The notes under the pieces: model-generated | Seen by the model: only the letters and a program-made list of their open reading frames with translations | The model's database searches: none | What the model was told of the DNA's origin: nothing | Shown: one piece after another, positions 1 to 6,067 of the stretch | Position numbering within the stretch: position 1 is the stretch's first letter | How the letters are laid out: every line of letters begins with the position of its first letter | Source of the DNA: an uncultured Azospirillum sp. | Lineage (GTDB): Bacteria > Pseudomonadota > Alphaproteobacteria > RF32 > CAG-239 | Direction of reading: 5' to 3' | Assembly (NCBI GenBank): GCA_902489795.1 | Contig: CABUBU010000037.1 | Location: 1-13,121 of the forward strand | Length of the DNA stretch: 13,121 nucleotides | Position numbers and translations under genes: made by a program

Positions 1-29
1 TTTGCCCCGCTAACCCTCGATTTTTCATC

Positions 30-58
30 TTGATTTTTGCCGCTTTTTATCGTACAAT
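30..58 (+). promoter_or_regulatory. Putative sigma-70-type promoter before a short reading frame
   Basis: A -35-like TTGATT (30-35) and a -10-like TACAAT (53-58) are separated by exactly 17 bases. Transcription would begin near position 65 and give a leader of about 40 bases to the ATG at 104. Nothing longer than the 29-codon frame lies downstream before a terminator, so the transcript would be short. The call rests on sequence match only. Confidence 0.45.
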
Positions 59-103
59 ATTTTACATCACCTGAACAAAGTATATGGATAAAGGGGGAAG
101 GTC

Positions 104-193
104 ATGAAAATATTGTATAAAACCATGGGATTAGGGCTTTCGGCCGGATTATGGATAATAAAAAAACCGCTCTTTTCAGAGCGGTTTTTTTGA
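104..193 (+). CDS. Possible 29-residue small protein or gene remnant
   Basis: The ATG at 104 follows a purine-rich Shine-Dalgarno stretch (GGGGGAAGG, 93-101) and a well-spaced promoter. The frame encodes 29 residues beginning MKILYKTMGLGLSAGLW, which resembles the start of a signal peptide (Lys, then a small/hydrophobic run), and ends in charged and aromatic residues. The last ten codons are the terminator hairpin itself, and the TGA stop (191-193) lies just past its T-run. A transcript ending there might lack the stop codon. It may be a true small membrane-active peptide, a truncated secreted-protein gene, or chance. I recognise no family. Confidence 0.25.
   Translation: MKILYKTMGLGLSAGLWIIKKPLFSERFF
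161..191. terminator. Bidirectional rho-independent terminator
   Basis: A perfect 13-bp stem (161-173 with 178-190) and a four-base loop is flanked by A6 on one side and T7 on the other, so either strand shows a GC-containing stem followed by a U-run. On the minus strand it lies 14 bases after the stop codon of the parvulin gene and is its natural terminator. On the plus strand it would end transcripts from the promoter near position 30. Confidence 0.85.
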
Positions 194-204
194 ACGGCGC
201 AGCC

Positions 205-1050
205 TTATTTGGCTGCCGGAGCCGGAACGGCCGGCGTGTTGGGCATGACCTTGCCGTCCAGCTGATATTTTTCGATCTTGGCTTTGGCGACAACATCGTT
301 CAGAACGCCCGGCAGCAGCTCCTGTGCCATTCTGGTTCTGATCTGCGGTTCCGCTTCTTCAAAGGAAACCGGTTTGCTGTCACGAATGTCGTCGACAACA
401 ATGATATGATAGCCGAAGTTGGTCTTGATCGGTTTTTGCGAATATTGGCCTTTTTTCATTCTGAAGGCGGCGTCGCCGAATTCGGGCACCATCATTTCCT
501 TGGTGAAATAGCCGAGGTCGGGATTCTTTTCCTTGGAATATTTCTTGGCCAGTTCGTTGAAGTCGTCGCCTTTTTTGATTTTGGTAATGATGTCGTTGGC
601 GGTGGCTTCGCTGTCAACCAGAATGTGGCGTGCTCTCATTTCCTTCTGCGGCTTAAACTCTTTTTTGTACTGGTTGTAGAAGTTTTTGACGTCGTTGTCG
701 GAAATTTTCTTCTCGACTTCCTGTTTCAGATAAACTTTTCCGGCCAGGTCGCTTTTCATTGCTTCCAGCTGCTGTTTGTATTCGGCGGAAGATTCGACGC
801 CGGCTTTTTTGGCGGCCTGCTGCAGGGCTTCGCCGTTGGCCCAGACGGTGACGGCCTGAGGATAAAACTGGTCGAAAGTAACCTGTGCTTTGATCTGCGG
901 AGCGGATTCATAAGTCTTTTTGATTTCGGCAACGGTGATTTTCTTGCCGTTGACGACGGCGGCAACTCCGTCTTTGCCTTCGGCGCCGGCCGGCAGCGGA
1001 TTTAATATCAGCGCTGACAGGACAGCGGCGGCTACGTATTGCGTTTTCAT
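205..1050 (-). CDS. Secreted parvulin-type peptidyl-prolyl cis-trans isomerase
   Basis: This gene encodes a 281-residue foldase predicted to act outside the cytoplasmic membrane, catalysing cis-trans isomerisation of prolyl bonds in exported proteins. I start it at the ATG at 1050 because GGAGG (1058-1062) lies at ideal distance; an upstream ATG at 1083 would put 11 residues ahead of the signal peptide. Residues 1-23 form a signal peptide (MKTQ, a hydrophobic core, then a likely cut after AGA). Residues about 30-130 are the helical SurA/PrsA-like N-domain. The parvulin domain spans about 136-222, with RARHILV near its start, GYF in the middle and the conserved FGYHII at its end. The tail is rich in Pro and Ala. 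No lipobox cysteine is present, so a periplasmic protein is more likely than a lipoprotein. It is divergent from secA. The family is clear; the exact ortholog (SurA, PpiD or PrsA group) is not. Confidence 0.9.
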   Translation of the reverse strand: MKTQYVAAAVLSALILNPLPAGAEGKDGVAAVVNGKKITVAEIKKTYESAPQIKAQVTFDQFYPQAVTVWANGEALQQAAKKAGVESSAEYKQQLEAMKSDLAGKVYLKQEVEKKISDNDVKNFYNQYKKEFKPQKEMRARHILVDSEATANDIITKIKKGDDFNELAKKYSKEKNPDLGYFTKEMMVPEFGDAAFRMKKGQYSQKPIKTNFGYHIIVVDDIRDSKPVSFEEAEPQIRTRMAQELLPGVLNDVVAKAKIEKYQLDGKVMPNTPAVPAPAAK

Positions 1051-1085
1051 ATAATTACCTCCAAAAAATAACACTACGTTCATTT

Positions 1086-1115
1086 ATAATAACAAATCGG
1101 AAATATTCCAAGCAA
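1086..1115 (-). promoter_or_regulatory. Candidate promoter for the parvulin gene
   Basis: Read on the minus strand, TTGCTT (1115-1110) and TATTAT (1091-1086) are 18 bases apart, about 35 bases before the ATG at 1050. The intergenic region is AT-rich and must hold promoters for both divergent genes. The match is moderate. Confidence 0.3.
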
Positions 1116-1152
1116 AAATTTTCACAAAGTTTATAACTTCTTTTCAAGCTAT

Positions 1153-1180
1153 TGACTTTAGTAAATATAAACATTAAATG
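1153..1180 (+). promoter_or_regulatory. Candidate promoter for secA
   Basis: TTGACT (1153-1158) and a weak -10 TAAATG (1175-1180) are 16 bases apart, about 38 bases ahead of the secA ATG. A second TTGACT (1186-1191) has no fitting -10 box. No SecM-like arrest peptide gene is present upstream. Confidence 0.35.
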
Positions 1181-1217
1181 TAAGGTTGACTTAAATATTA
1201 TCAAGGTGGAAAAGTTT

Positions 1218-3950
1218 ATGATAGGCAAAATTGCAAAGGTGTTCTTTGGCAGCGCCAATGACCGCTTTATCAAAAAACAGTATAAAATAATAAACAAGAT
1301 TAACGCGCTGGAACCGCAGACGGTTAAGCTCGGCGACGAAGAGCTGAAGGCGAAAACGGCGGAGTTCCGCGAGCGCCTGAAACAGGGGGAAACTCTTGAC
1401 GACCTGTTGCCGGAAGCTTTTGCCGTGGTACGCGAAGCCGCCAAAAGAACGCTCGGCCAGCGTCATTACGACGTGCAGCTGATCGGCGGCATCGTTTTGC
1501 ACAAGGGTATGATTGCCGAAATGAAAACCGGCGAAGGCAAAACGCTGGTCGCCACGCTTGCCGCTTATCTTAACGCCTTGGAAGGCAAAGGCGTGCATAT
1601 TGTTACCGTCAACGACTATCTGGCCAAACGCGATGCCGAGTGGATGGGGCAGGTATATCGTTTTCTGGGGCTGACGGTCGACTATATCGTACACGGCAAA
1701 AACGACGAGGAACGCCGTGCCGCCTATGCCTGTGACATTATTTACGGCACCAACAACGAGCTGGGTTTTGACTATTTGCGCGACAATATGAAATTTGCGC
1801 TTTCCGAGATGGTGCAGCGGCCGTTTAACTTTGCGATCGTTGACGAGGTGGACTCGATTTTGATCGACGAGGCGCGCACGCCGCTGATTATCTCTGGCGC
1901 GGCCGAGGATTCCTCGGAAAAATACGTGGCGGTCAACAGCATTATTCCCAAGCTGACGGAGGCTGACTACGAAAAGGATGAAAAGGCCAAAAGCGTTACC
2001 CTGACCGAAGCCGGTATGGAACACGTTGAACAGCTGTTGAAGGAAATCGGGCAGATTAAGGACGGCGGCCTTTACGACATGGCCAACGTGGCGTTGGTGC
2101 AGCATGTTAACAACGCTTTAAAAGCGCACAAAATGCAGATCCGCGATGTGGACTACATCGTCAAAGACGGCAAGGTGGTGATTATCGACGAATTTACCGG
2201 CCGCATGATGGAAGGACGCCGCTATTCCGACGGTCTGCATCAGGCGATCGAAGCCAAGGAACATGTCGCCATCCAGTCGGAAAACCAGACGCTGGCTTCA
2301 ATCACTTTCCAGAATTATTTCCGCCTTTATCCAAAGCTGTCGGGTATGACCGGTACGGCGATGACGGAAGAAGCGGAGTTCGGCGATATTTACAATCTTT
2401 CCTGTATCGAAATTCCGACCAACCGGCCGGTTCAGCGCGTGGATCACCATGACGAAATTTATCGCACGGCAAAAGAAAAATATGAAGCCATCATCAAGAC
2501 CATTCTGGAATGCCATGCCAAGGGGCAGCCGGTTCTGGTCGGTACTACTTCGATCGAAAAATCGGAACTGGTGGCTGACATGCTGAAAGCCAGAAGCGAC
2601 GTTAAATTTGAGGTGCTGAACGCGCGTCATCACGAACGCGAAGCGGCGATTGTTGCTCAGGCGGGCGTGTCGGGCGCGATTACGATTGCCACCAATATGG
2701 CCGGTCGCGGTACCGACATCCAGCTCGGCGGCAACCCGGATATGCGTTTGAAGGCGCAGCTTAAGGGCAACGAAACGCCGGAGCAGATCGAGCGGATGAA
2801 AGAGGAAATCAAACTTGAGTGCGAAGCCGACAAGGAAAAGGTGATTGCTTCCGGCGGACTTTACATTCTCGGCACCGAACGGCACGAAAGCCGCCGTATC
2901 GACAATCAGCTGCGCGGCCGCGCCGGTCGCCAGGGCGACCCGGGTACTTCCAAATTTTTCCTGTCGATGGAAGACGATCTGATGCGCATTTTCGGTTCGG
3001 AAAGAATGTCGGCAATGCTGCAGAAGCTGGGTCTGCCGGAAGGTGAGCCGCTGGTTCATCCCTGGATCAGCAAAGCGCTGGAAAAAGCGCAGCAGAAAGT
3101 GGAAGAACGCAATTTCGACATCCGCAAAAACCTGTTGAAGTACGACAACGTAATGAACGATCAGCGCAAGGTGATTTACGACCAGCGCAAGGAACTGATG
3201 AAAACTTCCGACGTGTCGGAAACGGTGGCGGAAATGCGCGACGAATATCTGAACGACGTGCTGGCGCCTTATCTGCAACAGAGTCTGACGCCGAAGGAAT
3301 GGCCGTTAAACGAGCTGCAACAGGAAATCTGGCGGGTGACCGGTTTTGTGCTGCCGGTTGACAAATGGGCGGAAGAACCGGAGATGGACGCCGAAACCAT
3401 GAGCAGCAAGATCATTGAAGTGATTGAGCAGAACATTGTCGAGAAAAACCGCGGGGTGCCGGAAGAACTGGTGCGTCTGGTGGAAAAGAACATTCTGCTG
3501 CAGGTAATGGACCAGTTGTGGAAAGAACATATCGCCACGCTGGATTACATGCGCCACACCATCGTTTTGCGCGCCTACGGACAGAAGGATCCGCTGAACG
3601 AATACAAGAAGGAAGCTTTCAACATGTTTTCCGACATGCTTGACCTGTTGCGGGAAAAAGTTACTTTCCTGACCTGCCGCGCGCAGATTCAGAACAGCAG
3701 TGAGGAAGACCTGCGGCTGAGGGAAAGCAATACCCGCATGCAGGCCATTCACGAAAGTCCCGAAAGTCTGGTCAGCGGCGGTGCGGGGGTGCCGGCGGAA
3801 GAGAAAGAAAAGGCGGTTCCTTTCCAGTATGCGAAGACGACGGTTGACCCGAACGATCCCGCAACTTGGGGCAAGGTTTCACGCAATGATCCGTGTCCCT
3901 GCGGCAGCGGCAAAAAATACAAGCACTGCCACGGACAAATTCTGAATTGA
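1218..3950 (+). CDS. secA: Preprotein translocase ATPase SecA
   Basis: SecA is the ATP-driven motor that pushes unfolded preproteins through SecYEG. The 910-residue product has the family's usual length. The start at 1218 is chosen because AAGGTGGA lies 8 bases upstream and the product then opens MIGKIAKVFFGSAND, the typical SecA N-terminus; an upstream in-frame extension of 22 residues looks untranslated. Walker A is MKTGEGKT (102-109) and the DEAD-like Walker B is DEVD (209-212), followed by the family signature around TNNELGFDYLRDN (178-190). GMTGTA lies at 376-381 and the helicase motif VI region RGRAGRQ at 566-572. The C-terminus is a complete zinc/SecB-binding tail, CPCGSG followed by CH (Cys893, Cys895, Cys904, His905). 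The gene stands alone between a divergent foldase gene and its own terminator. No lesions were seen. Confidence 0.98.
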   Translation: MIGKIAKVFFGSANDRFIKKQYKIINKINALEPQTVKLGDEELKAKTAEFRERLKQGETLDDLLPEAFAVVREAAKRTLGQRHYDVQLIGGIVLHKGMIAEMKTGEGKTLVATLAAYLNALEGKGVHIVTVNDYLAKRDAEWMGQVYRFLGLTVDYIVHGKNDEERRAAYACDIIYGTNNELGFDYLRDNMKFALSEMVQRPFNFAIVDEVDSILIDEARTPLIISGAAEDSSEKYVAVNSIIPKLTEADYEKDEKAKSVTLTEAGMEHVEQLLKEIGQIKDGGLYDMANVALVQHVNNALKAHKMQIRDVDYIVKDGKVVIIDEFTGRMMEGRRYSDGLHQAIEAKEHVAIQSENQTLASITFQNYFRLYPKLSGMTGTAMTEEAEFGDIYNLSCIEIPTNRPVQRVDHHDEIYRTAKEKYEAIIKTILECHAKGQPVLVGTTSIEKSELVADMLKARSDVKFEVLNARHHEREAAIVAQAGVSGAITIATNMAGRGTDIQLGGNPDMRLKAQLKGNETPEQIERMKEEIKLECEADKEKVIASGGLYILGTERHESRRIDNQLRGRAGRQGDPGTSKFFLSMEDDLMRIFGSERMSAMLQKLGLPEGEPLVHPWISKALEKAQQKVEERNFDIRKNLLKYDNVMNDQRKVIYDQRKELMKTSDVSETVAEMRDEYLNDVLAPYLQQSLTPKEWPLNELQQEIWRVTGFVLPVDKWAEEPEMDAETMSSKIIEVIEQNIVEKNRGVPEELVRLVEKNILLQVMDQLWKEHIATLDYMRHTIVLRAYGQKDPLNEYKKEAFNMFSDMLDLLREKVTFLTCRAQIQNSSEEDLRLRESNTRMQAIHESPESLVSGGAGVPAEEKEKAVPFQYAKTTVDPNDPATWGKVSRNDPCPCGSGKKYKHCHGQILN

Positions 3951-3956
3951 GAACAG

Positions 3957-3983
3957 ACCCCGGCGGCAACGGCCGGGGTTTTT
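3957..3983 (+). terminator. Rho-independent terminator after secA
   Basis: ACCCCGGC (3957-3964) pairs with GCCGGGGT (3972-3979) across a seven-base loop and is followed directly by a T-run. It starts 7 bases after the secA stop codon. Confidence 0.88.
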
Positions 3984-4050
3984 GTCATCGGAAAATGCCG
4001 CGTTAGACACATGGTTCAGAAAAGCTTAAAGCGATAATTGGACAATAGCG

Positions 4051-4106
4051 CTCCAAATGAGTTAAAGTTTTACGGTCTGCCAAGACGCCAAATAACTCAT
4101 TTGGAG
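4051..4106 (+). promoter_or_regulatory. IS200 left-end palindrome that covers the tnpA ribosome-binding site
   Basis: CTCCAAATGAGTTA (4051-4064) is the perfect reverse complement of 4093-4106, giving a 14-bp stem with a 28-base loop that can itself form a small GTCT/AGAC hairpin. The 3' arm contains the GGAG of the tnpA Shine-Dalgarno sequence (GGAGG, 4103-4107), 6 bases before the ATG at 4114. In known IS200 elements a left-end structure of this kind both limits transposase translation and blocks read-through from outside, and this one fits that role. Confidence 0.75.
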
Positions 4107-4113
4107 GTCATTT

Positions 4114-4568
4114 ATGAAAAATGCCATAGAAAGATTATTGCATGCGAGTTGGAATTATAAATACCATACGGTGTTTGCGCCGAAGTATCGGAGCAAGATC
4201 TTTTACGGATGTAAAAGAAATGAAATAGTAAAAATATTAAAGGAGTTATACCGACGGACAGGTGTAGAGATAATAGAAGGAGAAGCCTGTCCGGATCATG
4301 TTCATATTTTAGTAAAAATGCCATCGAAAATAAGTATATCAAGTTTTATGTGGTTTTTCAAAGGAAAGAGCAGCTTAATGATATACGAACGTTGGAGTAA
4401 TATAAAATATCAATATCTAATCGAAAATTTTGGTGTAAAGGATATTATGTAGACACAGTTGGAAAAAATACCGAGAAAATAACATAATACATTAAAGAGC
4501 AGCTTAAACAAGATCAATTGGCCGAGCGGCTGATAATGGACTTTAACGCCCCGTTTACGGGTAAGTAG
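4114..4568 (+). pseudogene. tnpA: IS200-type transposase TnpA, frameshifted and interrupted
   Basis: The first frame encodes 112 residues of a Y1 transposase: the N-terminal WNYKYHTVFAPKYRSKIFYG stretch, the HUH-type motif DHVHILV preceded by CP, and the FMWFFKGKSSLMIYE helix. After IENF the frame runs out at a TAG (4447-4449). The expected continuation FWCKGYYVDTVGKNTEKIT is present one frame back from 4428, so one T seems lost from the T-run at 4428-4431. That second frame then meets TAA (4485-4487) directly before YIKEQL, whose Tyr is the likely catalytic residue by family comparison. It continues to a TAG at 4566-4568, with the usual PFTG(K) ending. Two independent lesions make this a pseudogene. 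The heptamer AAATTTT at the break happens to fit a -1 slippery site, but the later stop remains. Confidence 0.88.
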
Positions 4569-4675
4569 TAATGGATTGCGTCTGGCAGATTTTTGAGTGC
4601 CCCGTTCAGGGAGGCAAGCGGTAAAGGCTTTTAGCCGCATATGAAGAACTACCCGTTTTACGGGGGCTTTTTCGT
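4549..4675 (+). repeat. IS200 right-end region with repeated small hairpins
   Basis: CCCGTTTACGGG (4550-4561) and CCCGTTTTACGGG (4652-4664) are near-identical 5-bp hairpins, and CCCCGTTCAGGG (4600-4611) is a weaker relative between them. A further hairpin pairs GCGGTAAA (4618-4625) with TTTAGCCGC (4630-4638), with one bulged base. The last CCCGT/ACGGG hairpin is followed by a T5 run and probably is the right-end structure recognised by the transposase; it may also act as a terminator. Confidence 0.6.
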
Positions 4676-4716
4676 TCTTTTGAATGCCGGGCGGTTCGTT
4701 GCCCGCAAAAGGAACC

Positions 4717-4735
4717 AAAGGGGGATTGTGTTATG
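4717..4735 (+). promoter_or_regulatory. Ribosome-binding site and ATG in the frame preceding the ELM1-like ORF
   Basis: AAAGGGGGA (4717-4725) lies 7 bases before the ATG at 4733, by far the best initiation site near the ELM1-like gene. The frame it opens (27 residues, stop at 4814-4816) is not the frame of the long ORF, which is open only from just after a TAA at 4786-4788. This supports a one-base lesion near 4799-4801 rather than true initiation at GTG 4801. Confidence 0.6.
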
Positions 4736-4800
4736 ATCAGGCATATGATTGCTTTTGCGCCTTCGATGCCGAAACCGGGGGAGTTTAACCAGCTGCGCGG

Positions 4801-5844
4801 GTGTTGTCGGGGCTGATGCACTTTTGCTGCGGGGACGTGCATTTTGCCTATAACCTTGACATGTGTTTTGAAAACGTGGCGGGCGGGCCGCTCAAACGGC
4901 ATCTTTACGCCGACGACGAAGCTTTCAAACGTGACGTTTTTCGTTGTCTGGACGATTGTTTTTCCCGCCATTTGCTGGTGCCGAAGGTTTTTGTTACCAT
5001 TCGTTCACCGGAAGATGCAGGCCATGCCGCTGCCGACGTTGACGCCGTCTGCCGGGCGGTTAAAGACTACTATGCCGCACACGACATGACGGCCGCCGTC
5101 AATTCGAGCATATACCGTTACCGGTTTGCCGACGTGGTTCATGTCTGCGGACATCTCCTAAGCGAAGAAGAACGGCAGACGCCGGAAGCCGATGCAGAAC
5201 TGAAAAGGAAAATTTTCGTTTCGGAGGGGATTGTTCATAATATATCCCGGACTTTTATCCGACAGAAGTTCGGACAGCCGAAGATGCGGGAAATGGCCGC
5301 CGCTTACCGGAACGGACGGCCGAATGCGGTGTTTGCTCTCGGCGGCTGGGTGGAGGGGCCGGAAATACGCTTTACCCTGAGCCATGCCGAAGACATTTTC
5401 CGCCGTATGCGAGCGCTGGCCGACAAAAACTACAATGTAATCGTTGTCAACGGGCCGCGGACGCCGAACGAAGTCACCGATTATTTTTATGAACAGAGTC
5501 TGGCGGCGGAAAGCAAAATCGCGTTTTTCAATTCCAAGCAGGTGGCGCGGACGGACGAAGAGCGGGCGCCGGAAAAATGGCGTATTTATTCGGGGAAGCA
5601 CGAGGAAGAGTTTTTGTGTCAGGCGGAGAAATACAGTAACGTTTATCCCGGCGTGCTCGGTCTGGAAAATACGCTGGTCGTTCATACTTTTGATTCCTTT
5701 GCCAGTTGCGAAACGGCGGTTTCCGACATTCCGACGGTCAAATGCCGCGAAGTTGAAATCGATCACGCCGTTCGTCCGGACTGCTGCCGGTCGGCCGATC
5801 AGTTGATTGAGGGATGGATATGCGGTCAATTTGGGCCGGTTTGA
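4801..5844 (+). CDS. ELM1-like (DUF1022-like) protein, N-terminus out of frame
   Basis: The open frame gives 347 residues from a GTG with no well-placed Shine-Dalgarno. The sequence pattern resembles the ELM1/DUF1022 family, a GT-B-like fold of unknown biochemical role named after a plant mitochondrial fission protein and common in Alphaproteobacteria. Matching parts are SEGIVHNIS (141-149, like the family's nucleotide-side loop with a Gly and His), FALGG (178-182), VVNGPRTP (215-222, where the family often has SRRTP) and VVHTFDSFASCETA (293-306, like the TxDSxSMxSEA motif). The best start is the ATG at 4733, whose peptide ends FNQLRG; adding one base in the G-run at 4799-4801 joins it to VLSGLMHF and restores a protein of about 370 residues. 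This is either a sequencing error or a real frameshift. No signal peptide or membrane helix is seen. The family assignment comes from motifs and is moderate. Confidence 0.6.
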   Translation: MLSGLMHFCCGDVHFAYNLDMCFENVAGGPLKRHLYADDEAFKRDVFRCLDDCFSRHLLVPKVFVTIRSPEDAGHAAADVDAVCRAVKDYYAAHDMTAAVNSSIYRYRFADVVHVCGHLLSEEERQTPEADAELKRKIFVSEGIVHNISRTFIRQKFGQPKMREMAAAYRNGRPNAVFALGGWVEGPEIRFTLSHAEDIFRRMRALADKNYNVIVVNGPRTPNEVTDYFYEQSLAAESKIAFFNSKQVARTDEERAPEKWRIYSGKHEEEFLCQAEKYSNVYPGVLGLENTLVVHTFDSFASCETAVSDIPTVKCREVEIDHAVRPDCCRSADQLIEGWICGQFGPV

Positions 5845-5932
5845 CGGGCAAACAGAGCTCAAAAATCTGAATTTGAAAATTTTGCCGAACGCTCATGGGC
5901 TTTGGGTCGAAAAGTTCCGGATGTCTGTCAAG

Positions 5933-5967
5933 GCGGAAAGCAACTTTCCGCTTAACGCAGTTTTTTT
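5933..5967 (+). terminator. Hairpin with a distal T-run after the ELM1-like gene
   Basis: GCGGAAAG (5933-5940) and CTTTCCGC (5944-5951) form a perfect 8-bp stem with a three-base loop. The T7 run (5961-5967) follows after nine bases, so it is not a textbook terminator, but it is the only candidate between this gene and the next promoter. The remaining sequence at 5845-5932 shows nothing I can name. Confidence 0.5.
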
Positions 5968-6002
5968 GGAATAATTATGCTTTATATATGTGTATTTTTT
6001 AG

Positions 6003-6031
6003 TTGTTAGTTTTGTCTATTCGTTGTATAAT
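6003..6031 (+). promoter_or_regulatory. Strong sigma-70-type promoter for the large orphan gene
   Basis: TTGTTA (6003-6008) and a perfect -10 TATAAT (6026-6031) are 17 bases apart. Transcription would begin near 6038, about 30 bases before the start codon. The gene therefore appears to be its own transcription unit. Confidence 0.65.
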
Positions 6032-6067
6032 TTTTTCCGAAAATGTTAAAAAACGAAGGTGATGACA

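Larger units (their letters stand above)
4040..4680 (+). mobile_element. IS200-type insertion sequence (IS200/IS605 family), decayed
   Basis: About 640 bases hold a degraded single-strand (Y1, HUH) transposase gene between two hairpin-bearing ends and no tnpB or other passenger gene, which is the IS200 layout. The left end is the long palindrome at 4051-4106; the right end holds several small hairpins ending near 4664 followed by T5. IS200 elements lack terminal inverted repeats and target duplications, so the exact tips cannot be read from one copy; the limits given are approximate. The element sits between the secA terminator and the ELM1-like gene. Its transposase has two lesions, so it is unlikely to move without help in trans. 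Confidence 0.8.

Noticed and set aside
151..1005. Long plus-strand open frame across the parvulin gene
   Set aside because: It is the antisense shadow of a clear foldase gene, with Phe/Val/Gly-rich composition and no ribosome-binding site.
1152..1217. N-terminal extension of SecA by 22 residues
   Set aside because: The extension overlaps the putative promoter, lacks a ribosome-binding site, and does not resemble SecA; the ATG at 1218 has both good context and the canonical N-terminus.
1191..3278. Long minus-strand open frames inside secA
   Set aside because: They are His/Phe/Val-rich mirror frames of a conserved gene with no independent signals.
4114..4720. A tnpB-type partner or omega-RNA gene in the IS element
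   Set aside because: Only a transposase of the IS200 size class is present, with no RuvC-like coding sequence; the element is too short.
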